Under the pieces are notes generated by a model, which was not told where the DNA came from, did not search any database, and saw nothing but the letters and a program-made list of their open reading frames with translations. Positions 17,965 through 26,467 of a DNA stretch of 64,000 nucleotides are shown here, piece after piece. Origin of the DNA: Tissierella sp. (GTDB lineage: Bacteria > Bacillota > Clostridia > Tissierellales > Tissierellaceae). The stretch covers positions 124,001-188,000 of the forward strand of contig NZ_JAVKTS010000003.1 of the NCBI RefSeq assembly GCF_031460495.1, written 5' to 3'. The position numbers and the translations under genes were made by a program. How positions within the stretch are numbered: position 1 is the first letter of the stretch; each line of letters begins with the position of its first letter.

Positions 17965-18795
17965 CTACCCATAGATAGTTTGTAAAAAGAATAAGTCATT
18001 ATTAGATGGTTCACGATTATAGTGCTCTTTAAATTTACTTATTGCATCGTCTGATGTACTGCATCCTTTAGTGATTTCTAGACCCATCTTTAGTTGATCA
18101 AAATACCACATCATTTCCTCTTTTGTACAGATTGATTCGTGAGAACATAAATAATAATCTGCTTCGTATGCACCAATTTCAGCCATCATAGATATTAGCT
18201 TTTGACTATCAAAATAACTTTGACCATTTTTAGTACATCCATATGCAGCATCTCCTACAAATACTGTCTTTTCTTCTGGCACATATAAAATTGTTCCATC
18301 TTCTCGATGTGGATTTACAATTTCTTTTAAAAAACAAGTAACTCCTCCAAGATTTATTTCCAGTTCATCTGAAAATAGCAAATCAAACTGTATATCTTTT
18401 AATTCAGTTTGATTCCCAAATTCCTCTTTCACTAACTTTATTGCAATATCATCAAAAATATTATCTTTTTTTGCAGTTTCTAAAGAGCTTTCATCTAATT
18501 TAATTCCTTTATAGACCTTTGATAACTCACTAGTCTTATTACTTGCTATCTTTATTGCATCAAATCTATCTATTCCAAATATATGGTCCCAATGGTGATG
18601 AGATACAACAACATACTTTACTGGTGGAAAGTTCATCTTTTCAATTTCCTTTAGAAGAATATCAGCATGTGTAGGAGAATTACCTGCATCAAAAACTAAA
18701 CAACAGCTATCACCTTTAACAACTCCTAATGCTGGTCTCTCATTTTTATCCTCATTCATTAAATAGTAGATTCTTTCAGTGACTTTTTCTAACAT
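17965..18795 (-). CDS. MBL-fold metallo-hydrolase
   Basis: 276 residues from the ATG at 18795, which has AAAGGGG at 9 nt; an ATG three codons earlier would touch that site. The zinc motif HHHWDH (about 66-71) is intact, followed by later ligands in NPHREDG and VGDAAYGC. The order resembles class B beta-lactamase-like and glyoxalase II-like hydrolases of broad type. It lacks a signal peptide, so it acts in the cytoplasm, and a secreted beta-lactamase is unlikely. The substrate is unknown. It is a single gene at the edge of the accessory island. Confidence 0.85.
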   Translation of the reverse strand: MLEKVTERIYYLMNEDKNERPALGVVKGDSCCLVFDAGNSPTHADILLKEIEKMNFPPVKYVVVSHHHWDHIFGIDRFDAIKIASNKTSELSKVYKGIKLDESSLETAKKDNIFDDIAIKLVKEEFGNQTELKDIQFDLLFSDELEINLGGVTCFLKEIVNPHREDGTILYVPEEKTVFVGDAAYGCTKNGQSYFDSQKLISMMAEIGAYEADYYLCSHESICTKEEMMWYFDQLKMGLEITKGCSTSDDAISKFKEHYNREPSNNDLFFLQTIYG

Positions 18796-18892
18796 TACAT
18801 TCATCCCCTTTGATTATCTTCTAAGCACTTTAATAATTCTAATAGTTAATTACCTCTTCACTAAAATACATTATCTAAAAATCTTGTTATAT

Positions 18893-18942
18893 AATATTCT
18901 ACAAAATTTCCCAAATTCCTTCTTTTCAAGTTAATATTTTAT
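18893..18942. repeat. Dispersed repeat family 1, copy A (diverged)
   Basis: An AT-rich block containing AAATTCCTTCTTTT and GTTAATATTTTA, matching copies at 30218-30270 and 37872-37926. This copy differs at several bases (CTACAAAATTTCCC instead of CAACAAAACTTTCC). It lies in the spacer upstream of the metallo-hydrolase gene. Confidence 0.6.
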
Positions 18943-19080
18943 ATGAAAAAGGTAAAGTGTTTTCTTACCATCATTCCCTATAGGATTGTATCATCCATCA
19001 AAATATGGTGCTCAAACTATATTATATAAAAGATTGCTTGAACATAATACATCAAAAACAATTAATATAAGTTCTCAACA

Positions 19081-19120
19081 AAAAAAGATTCATCTTTTTA
19101 GTATTAGATGAATCTTTTTT
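19081..19120 (-). terminator. Terminator of the CD3324-like gene
   Basis: A 14-bp perfect inverted repeat, AAAAAAGATTCATC / GATGAATCTTTTTT, around a 12-nt loop directly after the stop at 19126. On the minus strand it ends in T6. Confidence 0.85.
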
Positions 19121-19125
19121 GTGCT

Positions 19126-19389
19126 TTATTTAGAGTAAATAATTCTTTTAATGCTTTCAATAGAAAGACAAAATTCCTTTGCAAGTTGTTCTAAATCTAG
19201 CCCTCTAAGAAACTTATCACGAATTTGACTATTTCTATGATCTAAATATACTCTATAACCTGAGTTTTCTCCCCATTTCTTTCGAACTCCTTCAGGGTTG
19301 GGGATATAGATTAATTCCCCTTGGACATATTTCTGTATTTGCTTTAATAATTCTTCTGGAAAAATACTATCTGCTTTAATATATCTCAT
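19126..19389 (-). CDS. Small helix-turn-helix protein, CD3324-like
   Basis: 87 residues, no signal peptide. The pattern MRYIKADSIFPEELLKQIQ, then YVQGELIYIP and W near 39, then a C-terminal helix-turn-helix (about 62-85, LDLEQLAKEFCLSIESIKRII), matches a small clostridial family named after CD3324. Members are presumed DNA-binding and are related in form to Mor-type activators. An AAGGAGTGGAG site precedes the ATG. It is monocistronic with its own terminator. Targets are unknown. Confidence 0.72.
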   Translation of the reverse strand: MRYIKADSIFPEELLKQIQKYVQGELIYIPNPEGVRKKWGENSGYRVYLDHRNSQIRDKFLRGLDLEQLAKEFCLSIESIKRIIYSK

Positions 19390-19773
19390 TCTACTCCACT
19401 CCTTAAAAATTTAAATCTAAGGAAGCAAAGTCTACATTATAAACAATTTATAATTATAAATAAGTTAGAATGAATGCTATAAATTATACCATCAACTCCA
19501 TACAAACAATTACCATTGTTTATCTTGCATGACTTTGCATGGAGAATCTGCTTGTGTAATTCTTAAGTATAGCAAAACAACACCACCTTTGTAAATCTAT
19601 TATCTAGCTGAAAATCATATTTTTATATTATAATAGATTCTTTGAAAAAGCAAATTTAAATATAGAAACAAAATTATTCTTTCACTTTATTATATTTTTA
19701 AATGTTCTAATTCTCAATTATATAATATAGATAACTGATTCTAGATTGATTAAAACTCCAAATAAATTAGAAT
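19390..19773. other. 384-nt spacer with a nested palindrome
   Basis: No gene seen. A nested palindrome occupies 19496-19544: the outer arms CTCCAT and ATGGAG enclose AAACAAT tacc ATTGTTT and a GCATG direct repeat. It could be a structured RNA, a protein-binding site, or a recombination-type hairpin. The rest is AT-rich with no open frame of note. Confidence 0.45.
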
Positions 19774-20346
19774 CTAATCTACACTTTTTCTTATGTATTC
19801 TCTCTTCAAGATTGACATAATAATTCCATCTTCTAGTTTTCCCTTTATTAAATCTCTTTCTCTGACTATTCCCTCTTGAGCAAAATTTAGTTTTCTTAAT
19901 ACTTTAACAGATGCATCATTTCCAGGTGTTATTGTAGCTTCAATTCTATTTAAATTCATAAGGTTGAATCCAAAATCAATAACTACTCCTAATGCCTCTG
20001 TTGCATATCCTTTACTCCATTCTCCTTGAGTTATATCATAACCTATTTCAGCTCTTCTAGCACCTTCATCAAAGTCTCCTAAGCAACATGTTCCAATTAA
20101 CTTATTAGTCCCTTTTAATATAATTCCCCAAGTAATTTCTTCATTTTCCTCCAATTCCTTCTTATATCGTTCTATAAACTTCATTACCTCTGCTTTTGAT
20201 GTTACTGGATAAAAATAATCGTATTTTGCTACTTCAATATCACTTAACATTTCATACAATGGTTCCACATCTTCATCATCAACTTGCCTAAGAATTAATC
20301 TTTCTGTTTCTAATTTTGGAAATGGAATAAAAATTTTATTTATCAT
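19774..20346 (-). CDS. GNAT N-acetyltransferase, RimJ/RimL type
   Basis: 191 residues from the ATG at 20346, which has AGGAGAGTG upstream. The frame is open further upstream only because a broken radical-SAM gene runs into it. It opens with PKLETERLILRQ, the RimJ/RimL signature, has a W in the ITWGII strand, the acetyl-CoA loop GEWSKGYATEAL, and the terminal NDASVKVLRKLNF motif. It acetylates an amino group, as in ribosomal-protein or antibiotic-type acceptors; the acceptor is not predictable. Confidence 0.88.
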   Translation of the reverse strand: MINKIFIPFPKLETERLILRQVDDEDVEPLYEMLSDIEVAKYDYFYPVTSKAEVMKFIERYKKELEENEEITWGIILKGTNKLIGTCCLGDFDEGARRAEIGYDITQGEWSKGYATEALGVVIDFGFNLMNLNRIEATITPGNDASVKVLRKLNFAQEGIVRERDLIKGKLEDGIIMSILKREYIRKSVD

Positions 20347-20656
20347 CAAAATCACTCTCCTATACTGATATACATTGTTGGTCCAACATTCTTCAATATT
20401 ATATATACCATGGAATCTACAGGTTGTTTTCAGCATATTCATCAATCTATCATTGTTACGACTTGGTATCTCATATGCATACTTATAACTTTCCATATAT
20501 AGAGCCTTCATTCCTGGAAAATGTTCACCTAGCCTTATATAGAAATAATCCCGATTTACTTCTTGAATCTCAATAAATACAGCCATGACCACATCTACGG
20601 TATATATTCATTCCATTTTGAGCTGATAAAATACCTTTTACCTCTGTTTCATGCAT
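20347..20656 (-). pseudogene. SPL-family radical-SAM protein, internally deleted remnant
   Basis: The start ATG at 20656 has AGGAG upstream and encodes MHETEVKGILSAQNGMNIYR and then a CxxxCxxC-like start (CGHGCIY) where the third Cys codon has become TGA. About 10 codons later the frame changes. The other frame then matches the C-terminal end of the same family (HFPGMKALYMESYKYAYEIP, SRNNDRLMN, TCRFHGIYNIEE). Roughly 180 central residues of the usual 290 or so are missing. The open end reads directly into the GNAT gene. The family assignment is from remembered family patterns; the stop and the frame change are seen directly. Confidence 0.72.
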
Positions 20657-20734
20657 AATATTCTCCTCATTTTAAATTACTTCTGTTGCTTAACTGATAA
20701 TCTACAAGAAGCACTTGAATTGTATTACAATAAT

Positions 20735-21211
20735 TTAATTCATTAAGTATGCTATACCAAACTCAAGTTTTAATTTTTCATATCTTTTCTTTTCATGTTC
20801 TATAATTTCAAATGTAGGATTATATAGACTATGCTGCAATACATCTGCATCTACTAATACTTCAATAAAATCAGAATGCACGGCTTCTTTTTCACTATGG
20901 CTATAAATGGCATCGCAAATCATTTTAGTTTCATCATCACTTGTTATCTGTAATGATGTCAATATTTCTCTTGCCAAGACAGCACCCTTATGTGCATGGT
21001 CTTTTGGGTCCTTTTTAGCATAAGTGTATATATCATGAAGCATACCTGCCATTGTTGCTAGTTCAGCATTCTCTCCACGCTTCAATGCAATTAATGTGCA
21101 AAATTGAGCAACACCATATAAGTGTAAATAAGCACATCTCCGATCGAAATCATCCGTCATATTCAAAATTATCTCATCAATATATTCTCTTAAAATTTCT
21201 ATTCTGTTCAT
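20735..21211 (-). CDS. HD-domain phosphohydrolase
   Basis: 158 residues from the ATG at 21211 (GGGGGAAG upstream; a start five codons earlier is possible). The HD motif is MAGMLHDIYTY near 75-85, with further metal ligands in HAHKGA and in HSEKEA, and a final Asp in DADVLQHS. This order of H...HD...H...H...D is typical of compact HD hydrolases acting on nucleotides or second messengers. It stands alone, with no partner gene. The substrate is unknown. Confidence 0.82.
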   Translation of the reverse strand: MNRIEILREYIDEIILNMTDDFDRRCAYLHLYGVAQFCTLIALKRGENAELATMAGMLHDIYTYAKKDPKDHAHKGAVLAREILTSLQITSDDETKMICDAIYSHSEKEAVHSDFIEVLVDADVLQHSLYNPTFEIIEHEKKRYEKLKLEFGIAYLMN

Positions 21212-21270
21212 AAACACTTCCCCCATTAAATATAAAAAATTTACATATTAATATTACTCTTTATGATAGT

Positions 21271-21705
21271 TTATTCTGTGTATCCTGCAAACTGTAAGCC
21301 TATAATTTCTTCAAGTGCATTTATAATTCCTAAACTCTCTCCAACATAAAGAACAATAATATTGTCCTTTTTAAAAAAGTGTGGGTATGAAACCCAACTA
21401 ATTTCATAAGCATTCTCCCCATTATTATAACTGGATCCCCCTTCATGTATATAGGAGGCATCTTCTTCCATCTTTTCATTACTTTCATAAAGATAAACAG
21501 ATATATTTTCATTTTCATTAATAGTTAACCATTTGCGTTGTCCTTGAAGTATATCCTCATCAACATCTTCTGCAATTACATTAAAATCCATTTCTTCAAG
21601 ACTAGTGATTAAATTATTATATGCAGTGTCTGAAGTTTGTTTTGAACAACTTAATAGAGATATTGTCGCAACAAGCATTAAAATAATTAAAACTATTTTT
21701 TTCAC
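21271..21705 (-). CDS. Lipoprotein of unknown function
   Basis: 144 residues with a lipoprotein signal peptide, ATISLLSC, so Cys20 is the likely lipidation site. The mature part alternates strands and acidic turns (EEMDFNVIAEDVDEDILQGQRKWL) and ends with a helix around EEIIGLQFAGY. The pattern is common in small clostridial lipoproteins annotated only as hypothetical. It lies upstream of the HD gene with a 59-nt spacer. Confidence 0.7.
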   Translation of the reverse strand: MKKIVLIILMLVATISLLSCSKQTSDTAYNNLITSLEEMDFNVIAEDVDEDILQGQRKWLTINENENISVYLYESNEKMEEDASYIHEGGSSYNNGENAYEISWVSYPHFFKKDNIIVLYVGESLGIINALEEIIGLQFAGYTE

Positions 21706-21873
21706 TTAAATAACCTCCTATTATTACTAATTGCAATAATTTAACTTCACATTTTACTACTGTTACGAAGATAAAAATAAGAGTACGACATAAAAAACAT
21801 ACAATTTTGCTAAACTTAATTCATCTCTACATATTAGAATTTGCAGACTTTGCATTATACTTAAATGACACAG

Positions 21874-22830
21874 TTATGGCCACAGACTCCAAACCCAAAA
21901 CTCGTTAGGAGAATAGCCGTTTTTAATAGCTTCTTCTCGCTTTTTTAAAACAAAATCTTTCCATTTAGGATTGCTCCAAGCAGATAGTCGTTCTGACCAT
22001 ATTAGTTCATTTTCAAGATCTTTAGAAAATAAATCAACATCAGGAAGAAGGGCATTTTGGCTGATATAGTCTTTTAAAAACTCTATTATATCGTGTAATA
22101 TCTCAACTCTTTTATTCCAGTCATATTCAGATAACAGTGATTCTATATATTTAGCTAGTTCTGATTTGGAAATAGAAAGATTGTTAAATGCCCAATCCAG
22201 ATGAATACGCCATGGATAATAGCTTTGAGTCATGGTAAAAGCAATATGATATATTCCATTAAGAACATTACCGAAAATAATACTAGATTCCGCAAAGTTA
22301 TGTCGTTTAACGCTTTTTAATAATTCAAAATAGTCTTCTAAAATTAACTGTTTAAGTTGAACCAGTAGCATCTTTCTCCATAAATTCAAAGGATAACATT
22401 GCTCTGATGTATTATCTCGTAAAAAGGATAATACACCTTTAGGGTCAAAAGCTATTAAATTATTCTGTATAGTAAACAATGTTTCAAAAGCAATGTTTTC
22501 CCAAGGGATATCATTTTTATTATTAAGAACTTTACCTGCATTTCCATCAAGCAGCCAAGATATAGGATGAACACAAATAATTGAACCTTCCGCTTTCCAC
22601 TGATTAGTCTTAGATAATAATTGATTCAATGATAGTTGAAGTTCCCTACCATACTTACTCCAAGATTCATCATTCAAATAAACAGCAGCTTCGAAATCAG
22701 ATAATTCATCATCGATTCTAAGTCCTACTGAACCCAGAATCATTACGCTCATTTCGTAATAAACAGCAGGATATTGGGCTTTGATCATAGGTAAGACAGT
22801 ATTCTCGAAATATATATCTACTCTTCTCAT
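21874..22830 (-). CDS. Nucleotidyltransferase-fold protein, DUF4037-like
   Basis: 318 residues. The N-terminal part has a polymerase-beta-type motif: LGSVGLRIDDELSDFEAAVYL, with G33-S34 and the acidic pair D45/E47. Beyond about 150 it is helical and rich in Trp, ending FWVWSLWP. This arrangement fits the DUF4037 group, related to aminoglycoside-type nucleotidyltransferases. Whether it transfers AMP to a small molecule or a protein is unknown. GAAGGTG precedes the ATG. It is a single-gene unit. Confidence 0.65.
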   Translation of the reverse strand: MRRVDIYFENTVLPMIKAQYPAVYYEMSVMILGSVGLRIDDELSDFEAAVYLNDESWSKYGRELQLSLNQLLSKTNQWKAEGSIICVHPISWLLDGNAGKVLNNKNDIPWENIAFETLFTIQNNLIAFDPKGVLSFLRDNTSEQCYPLNLWRKMLLVQLKQLILEDYFELLKSVKRHNFAESSIIFGNVLNGIYHIAFTMTQSYYPWRIHLDWAFNNLSISKSELAKYIESLLSEYDWNKRVEILHDIIEFLKDYISQNALLPDVDLFSKDLENELIWSERLSAWSNPKWKDFVLKKREEAIKNGYSPNEFWVWSLWP

Positions 22831-23021
22831 ATATTCACCTTCTTTTTTAATTAGTCAAAATATAATAATTTGTAGTTCAAATTCCTATTTATTGGTTTTG
22901 AATATAATTGCAGCTTTTTACTGTTATTCATTACTTAATATCAATCAATTTTAGACATTCACCATTCAGAACTGTAATTATATTTACAAAATAGATATTT
23001 AATAAATAATATAAATCAAAA

Positions 23022-23594
23022 TTACCTAATATAATTTTCAAGCACTAGAAGAGCTTTTTCATAATTTTTATTTTCATATCCTCCTAGCCCACATTCTGAA
23101 ATTATGTTAAACCCAGCCTTTTTATAAATGTTTATAGCCTTATAACTCCATGTTTGCGTATGTAAATAGACAGCTCTATTCCCTTCGATTTTTTTTGTAT
23201 TCATCATTGCTTTAAATACAATTGCTTTACCTAATCCGAGACCTTGATTTTGTGGACGAACTGCCATCCAATGTATCCAAGGATCTCGCTTTTGCTCAGT
23301 ATAATTCCACCAATTTGTAATCGTTGCAACTTTAATCCCTTTCTCATCCTCAACAAATATACATCTTTGTTCAAGTTCATCCAAATGTGGTAAATATATA
23401 TCCTGAAAATACCTTAAAGCAGAATCTACATCCTCAAATTCATCAACTGAAGTTTCAATTTCTGCCCAACTTTTTTCATCCCCTAATTTAAAAAAACTAA
23501 ATCTAAAACCATGTGGAAGTGATGGATTAGGAATTATTACTCCTATTTCTCTTTTCATAAGTACATCATAATATTGCATAGATTTGTCTAGCAT
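23022..23594 (-). CDS. GNAT N-acetyltransferase
   Basis: 190 residues with the GNAT fold: beta strand IKVATITNWW, the acetyl-CoA loop RPQNQGLGLGKAIV near 133-146, and HTQTWSYKAINIYKKAGF in the last third. The N-terminal 60 residues (YYDVLMKREIG, PHGFRFSFF) differ from simple GNATs and resemble a group with an added substrate-binding strand. GGAGGGG precedes the ATG. The acceptor is unknown. Confidence 0.87.
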   Translation of the reverse strand: MLDKSMQYYDVLMKREIGVIIPNPSLPHGFRFSFFKLGDEKSWAEIETSVDEFEDVDSALRYFQDIYLPHLDELEQRCIFVEDEKGIKVATITNWWNYTEQKRDPWIHWMAVRPQNQGLGLGKAIVFKAMMNTKKIEGNRAVYLHTQTWSYKAINIYKKAGFNIISECGLGGYENKNYEKALLVLENYIR

Positions 23595-23684
23595 AAAACC
23601 CCTCCAAATGCGCTGTTTAAAATTGCATCTTATTAGTGATTAAAAATCTACCGTTGCCATGCTAAAAATAAAGTATGCGATTTA

Positions 23685-23963
23685 TTAATCATTTAAAATC
23701 TGTTCAACATACTTTTTCTGCTTTCGTATTCTACCCTTATTCCATTCAGCATCAATATCAAAATTTGCTTCATAGGCAATTTCAAATAATAAAAATAACA
23801 TATCGTATACTTGATGATTCATCCTATTTGGCTCATTTATAAACTCTTTTAATATATTAAACTCGTCCTCAAGCATTTTAACTTTTCCATCAATGTCGCT
23901 ATTCTTTGCTCCTATCTTTTCAAGAAAATCTCCTGCTTCATCTCTATAATTATTTAAACTCAA
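23685..23963 (-). CDS. Small MazG-like protein
   Basis: 92 residues, all predicted helical. The C-terminal half, HQVYDMLFLLFEIAYEANFDIDAEW then KGRIRKQKKYVEQIL, resembles the last helices of MazG-type nucleotide pyrophosphohydrolases, but I do not see the full EExxE metal motif, so it may be inactive or a different all-alpha fold. The start is TTG at 23963, after GAGGAGGAATTAG. A 29-aa reading frame (23960-24049) ends in overlap with this start, which could couple translation. Confidence 0.55.
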   Translation of the reverse strand: MSLNNYRDEAGDFLEKIGAKNSDIDGKVKMLEDEFNILKEFINEPNRMNHQVYDMLFLLFEIAYEANFDIDAEWNKGRIRKQKKYVEQILND

Positions 23964-23981
23964 ACTAATTCCTCCTCATTT

Positions 23982-24044
23982 CTATTTCGCAATAAACTAC
24001 AAATATGTCGTAGCCAACTCCTTAATATATCACTCTTTTCAACA
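23982..24044. repeat. Dispersed repeat family 2, copy 1
   Basis: About 63 nt matching 35089-35152. Shared blocks in order are CTAT(A/T)TCGCAA, AAATAT, TCCT(T/C)AATATAT and CTCTTTTCAAC. Read on the minus strand, this copy lies inside a 29-codon frame (23960-24049) that begins MDVEKSDILRSWL and has a weak GGAG site. An 8-bp inverted repeat, TTTCAACA / TGTTGAAA, brackets the adjoining bases 24038-24078. Confidence 0.55.
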
Positions 24045-24091
24045 TCCATGAAATGACTCCGTGCCCTTGTTGAAATACTTTTAATTATATT

Positions 24092-24706
24092 TTACTCTAT
24101 CCCTAGTAATTCATTAAAATAATTATATGAGTCAACTAACCAAGGATGTAAAACTTTAAGGTTTTGCTGATTTTCATATAGGTATTTGATAAAAGCAAAC
24201 ACTCCTTTTTCCAGACATTCACTTAAACCTTCTTGTATATCTTTTAAGTATGGTGGTATTCCTTCTTGATCCCATTTCAGCTTGTCTGCAACAAACAGAA
24301 TCATATCTAATCGACTTGGATTGCTCTTTAGAGTTGTGTGACAACAAATGGCATTTAGAATTTCTTCATTTGCTATTCCAAATATTATCTTTGCGATTTC
24401 TTTTGATAATTTCTGGTGAATGATTGAAGGAAATTCTCTCTCCTCTGGTAAGATATCTATGTATAAAGATTCAGCAACTTCAATCTTTTTATCATCTGAA
24501 ATAACTGCACTAATGTCATGTAAAATACCAGATACTCTTGCATTTTCATGATTTTCTGCAAATATATTTGCAAGTCTTTCTGCCTCAATTGCTACACCTT
24601 TGGAGTGTCTAACAACTATATCCTTGTTATATTTGTTAAGTAGATTTATGCTATCTTCAAATATATTATTATGGTTAATTTCTAAATGTTCCTTTAGTTC
24701 TAGCAA
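24092..24706 (-). CDS. HD-domain phosphohydrolase, YqeK-like
   Basis: 204 residues. It has RHSKGVAIEAERLA (first His), SGILHDISAV (HD pair), HQKLSKEIAK, CCHTTLKSNPSRLDMILFVADKLKW (later His and Asp). This is the arrangement in the YqeK group, which cleaves diadenosine tetraphosphate, though here with a longer N-terminus and no nadD neighbour. The start is uncertain: TTG at 24706 is 16 nt from the GGAGG site, while an ATT codon in the same frame is at the ideal 7 nt. Confidence 0.8.
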   Translation of the reverse strand: MLELKEHLEINHNNIFEDSINLLNKYNKDIVVRHSKGVAIEAERLANIFAENHENARVSGILHDISAVISDDKKIEVAESLYIDILPEEREFPSIIHQKLSKEIAKIIFGIANEEILNAICCHTTLKSNPSRLDMILFVADKLKWDQEGIPPYLKDIQEGLSECLEKGVFAFIKYLYENQQNLKVLHPWLVDSYNYFNELLGIE

Positions 24707-24764
24707 AAGAATATGAATATAGACTCCTCCTTTGATTTCTTTAAACCCTCAACTATATAAATTT

Positions 24765-25463
24765 TCACCAAGGCTTTCTTGTATCAAGCCATCCGTTTTT
24801 TAACCAATGTTCTTTATCGGTAGGATTCCAGTTGTTTGCTTTTTGACTCATTCTCATAATCTGAAACATTAACTTTGTTTTTATTCCTGGTTTTGTCTTG
24901 CCAATCTGTTTTGAAATTTTGCTAGCTATTTGAGTAATTTCTTTTTCAATTTTTTGCTTCTTTTCCTGTTTTACAGTTTCCCAGCTTAGAGCACCTACAT
25001 TTTTACCATAACTATAAATTTTAGGTACTCCCCAATAGAACAAATTATCTTGCAACGATTTTGTTACTCTTTTTGTACCTGCACCTGCAGCAGTGGAGAT
25101 AACCAATCCAATTTTGCTGAACATTTTAGGATGAGGGCGATGTGCCATCCATCGGTAGCCCATATGGTCAAGAAATGTCTTAAGTTGACCAGTCATTCCG
25201 AAAACATAGCAAGGTGATTCTAAAATTAGTAGATCAGCTTCTTCAATAGCCTTTGCAATTGGTTGAACACTATCAGAATGTGGACATTGCTCCTCTCCCT
25301 TTGTAAAACAATTAAAACATCCTATACAGAAGGATGGCGCATCCTTTGGCATATAAAATTCAGTTATTTCCGTACCCGCATCTGAAAGCTTGTCTAAAAA
25401 AAGTCTCGTAATATTATATGTACTCCCTTTATGCATTTGCCCATGCAAAACTGTAATCCTCAT
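24765..25463 (-). CDS. Iron-sulfur-flavoprotein-like NADPH-dependent FMN reductase, paralogue 1
   Basis: 232 residues with a flavodoxin-like domain: HGQMHKGSTYNITR (FMN phosphate loop) and LILESPCYVFGMTGQLKTFLDHMGYRW. Four cysteines at 46, 49, 52 and 60 (spacing x2, x2, x7) match the compact [4Fe-4S] motif of archaeal iron-sulfur flavoproteins. It probably passes electrons to oxygen species or redox partners in the cytoplasm. A paralogue follows upstream at 25676. A GGGAAGAAG site precedes the ATG. Confidence 0.82.
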   Translation of the reverse strand: MRITVLHGQMHKGSTYNITRLFLDKLSDAGTEITEFYMPKDAPSFCIGCFNCFTKGEEQCPHSDSVQPIAKAIEEADLLILESPCYVFGMTGQLKTFLDHMGYRWMAHRPHPKMFSKIGLVISTAAGAGTKRVTKSLQDNLFYWGVPKIYSYGKNVGALSWETVKQEKKQKIEKEITQIASKISKQIGKTKPGIKTKLMFQIMRMSQKANNWNPTDKEHWLKNGWLDTRKPW

Positions 25464-25675
25464 CTTACTTCTTCCCTTCTTGAAAAATTGTAATTCCTCT
25501 TATTAAACTATTTTTATCAAACAAGTCCCAAGCGAATATCTCTGATATCATAAATTTTCATTATTGCTGTACAATATCTTAAGATTAGGCTCTGTGTCAT
25601 TGTGGACATGCATTGTTATATAATATTTGCCTCTGATCCCAGTAACTCCCTAAGTTGATTTCTGATAAATTATAT
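25464..25675. other. Spacer with a TTGTTA-type palindrome end
   Basis: 212 nt without a gene. CATGCATTGTTA (25608-25619) lies 57 nt downstream of the flavoprotein paralogue 2 stop, on its coding strand reading TAACAATGCATG. The same first hexamer, TAACAA, follows three other genes of this island. No second half was found here. Confidence 0.35.
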
Positions 25676-26467
25676 TCATTTTTTGTATGTCACAATCATC
25701 TTTGGTGAAAGATATTTTCCAATTCTATAAACTAGTTTTCCAAATACTTTTTTATGTATAGGTAGTGGTATTCCTGAAGCATATCTCATACCAACATACT
25801 GTTTCCAAAAAACTCCGTCTTGTGTTTCGTATTCTGTTCCAGGCGCATATTCATCACACATGGCTTGAAATAAATTGAAAGGAATTAAAACTCCAATCTT
25901 CGGAGAATGAAGCTTCTTTGATTTTAAATCCATATAAAATGCATTAGAAATTTTATAAACCTTTTTGATGTGTTTTTCTGATGGCTTATAGTCATTCCAA
26001 CTTAATGCAACTATGGGCAATTGATAGCATTTATTAAATCCCCATCCTGGTAGAGTATTGGCTAAAGATTGTGTAGTACTATTTGCAGAAACACCACCTG
26101 TAGTTGAGATAATTAAAGCCTTTTTATCAAAGTATCTTGGACGATGAAGTAAAAATGCTAAATGATCAGTAAGGTTTTTTGCAATGGCAGGAATAGCCCC
26201 TTGAAAACAAGAAACACCAAAAATTACCCCATCACATTCTGCAATTTTATCCATGATGGGTTGGATATATTGATTATGAGGGCAAAAGCTATGTCCTTTT
26301 CTAAAGCACAAACTACAACCTATGCAGAAAGGAATACTCAATTCGGTTAAATGTATCTCATCAAATTCTACTGTATCATCAAAAGCTTCTATGTAATCTT
26401 TTACTTTCTCTGTTAATCGCCAAGTATTACCTCTATGTGGACTGCCGTTGATTATTAATATCTTCAT
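25676..26467 (-). CDS. Iron-sulfur-flavoprotein-like NADPH-dependent FMN reductase, paralogue 2
   Basis: 263 residues, homologous to the downstream paralogue but about 30 longer at the C-terminus. FMN loop NGSPHRGNTWRL, cysteines at 48, 51, 54 and 62 with the same x2, x2, x7 spacing, then FGVSCFQGAIPAIAKNLTDHLAF. The extra C-terminal segment (about 225-263) is basic and aromatic. The ATG overlaps the stop of a broken GNAT gene (ATGA), showing that the two were once one operon. Confidence 0.82.
   Translation of the reverse strand: MKILIINGSPHRGNTWRLTEKVKDYIEAFDDTVEFDEIHLTELSIPFCIGCSLCFRKGHSFCPHNQYIQPIMDKIAECDGVIFGVSCFQGAIPAIAKNLTDHLAFLLHRPRYFDKKALIISTTGGVSANSTTQSLANTLPGWGFNKCYQLPIVALSWNDYKPSEKHIKKVYKISNAFYMDLKSKKLHSPKIGVLIPFNLFQAMCDEYAPGTEYETQDGVFWKQYVGMRYASGIPLPIHKKVFGKLVYRIGKYLSPKMIVTYKK

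Larger units (their letters stand above)
18796..19125. other. 330-nt spacer between metallo-hydrolase and CD3324-like genes
   Basis: No convincing gene. It contains repeat family 1 copy A, a terminator at its right end, and otherwise AT-rich sequence with stops in all frames. Confidence 0.6.

Noticed and set aside
20347-20592. N-terminal 82-codon extension of the GNAT gene at 19774
   Set aside because: The extension matches the end of a radical-SAM family, and the GNAT has its own AGGAG site and ATG at 20346.
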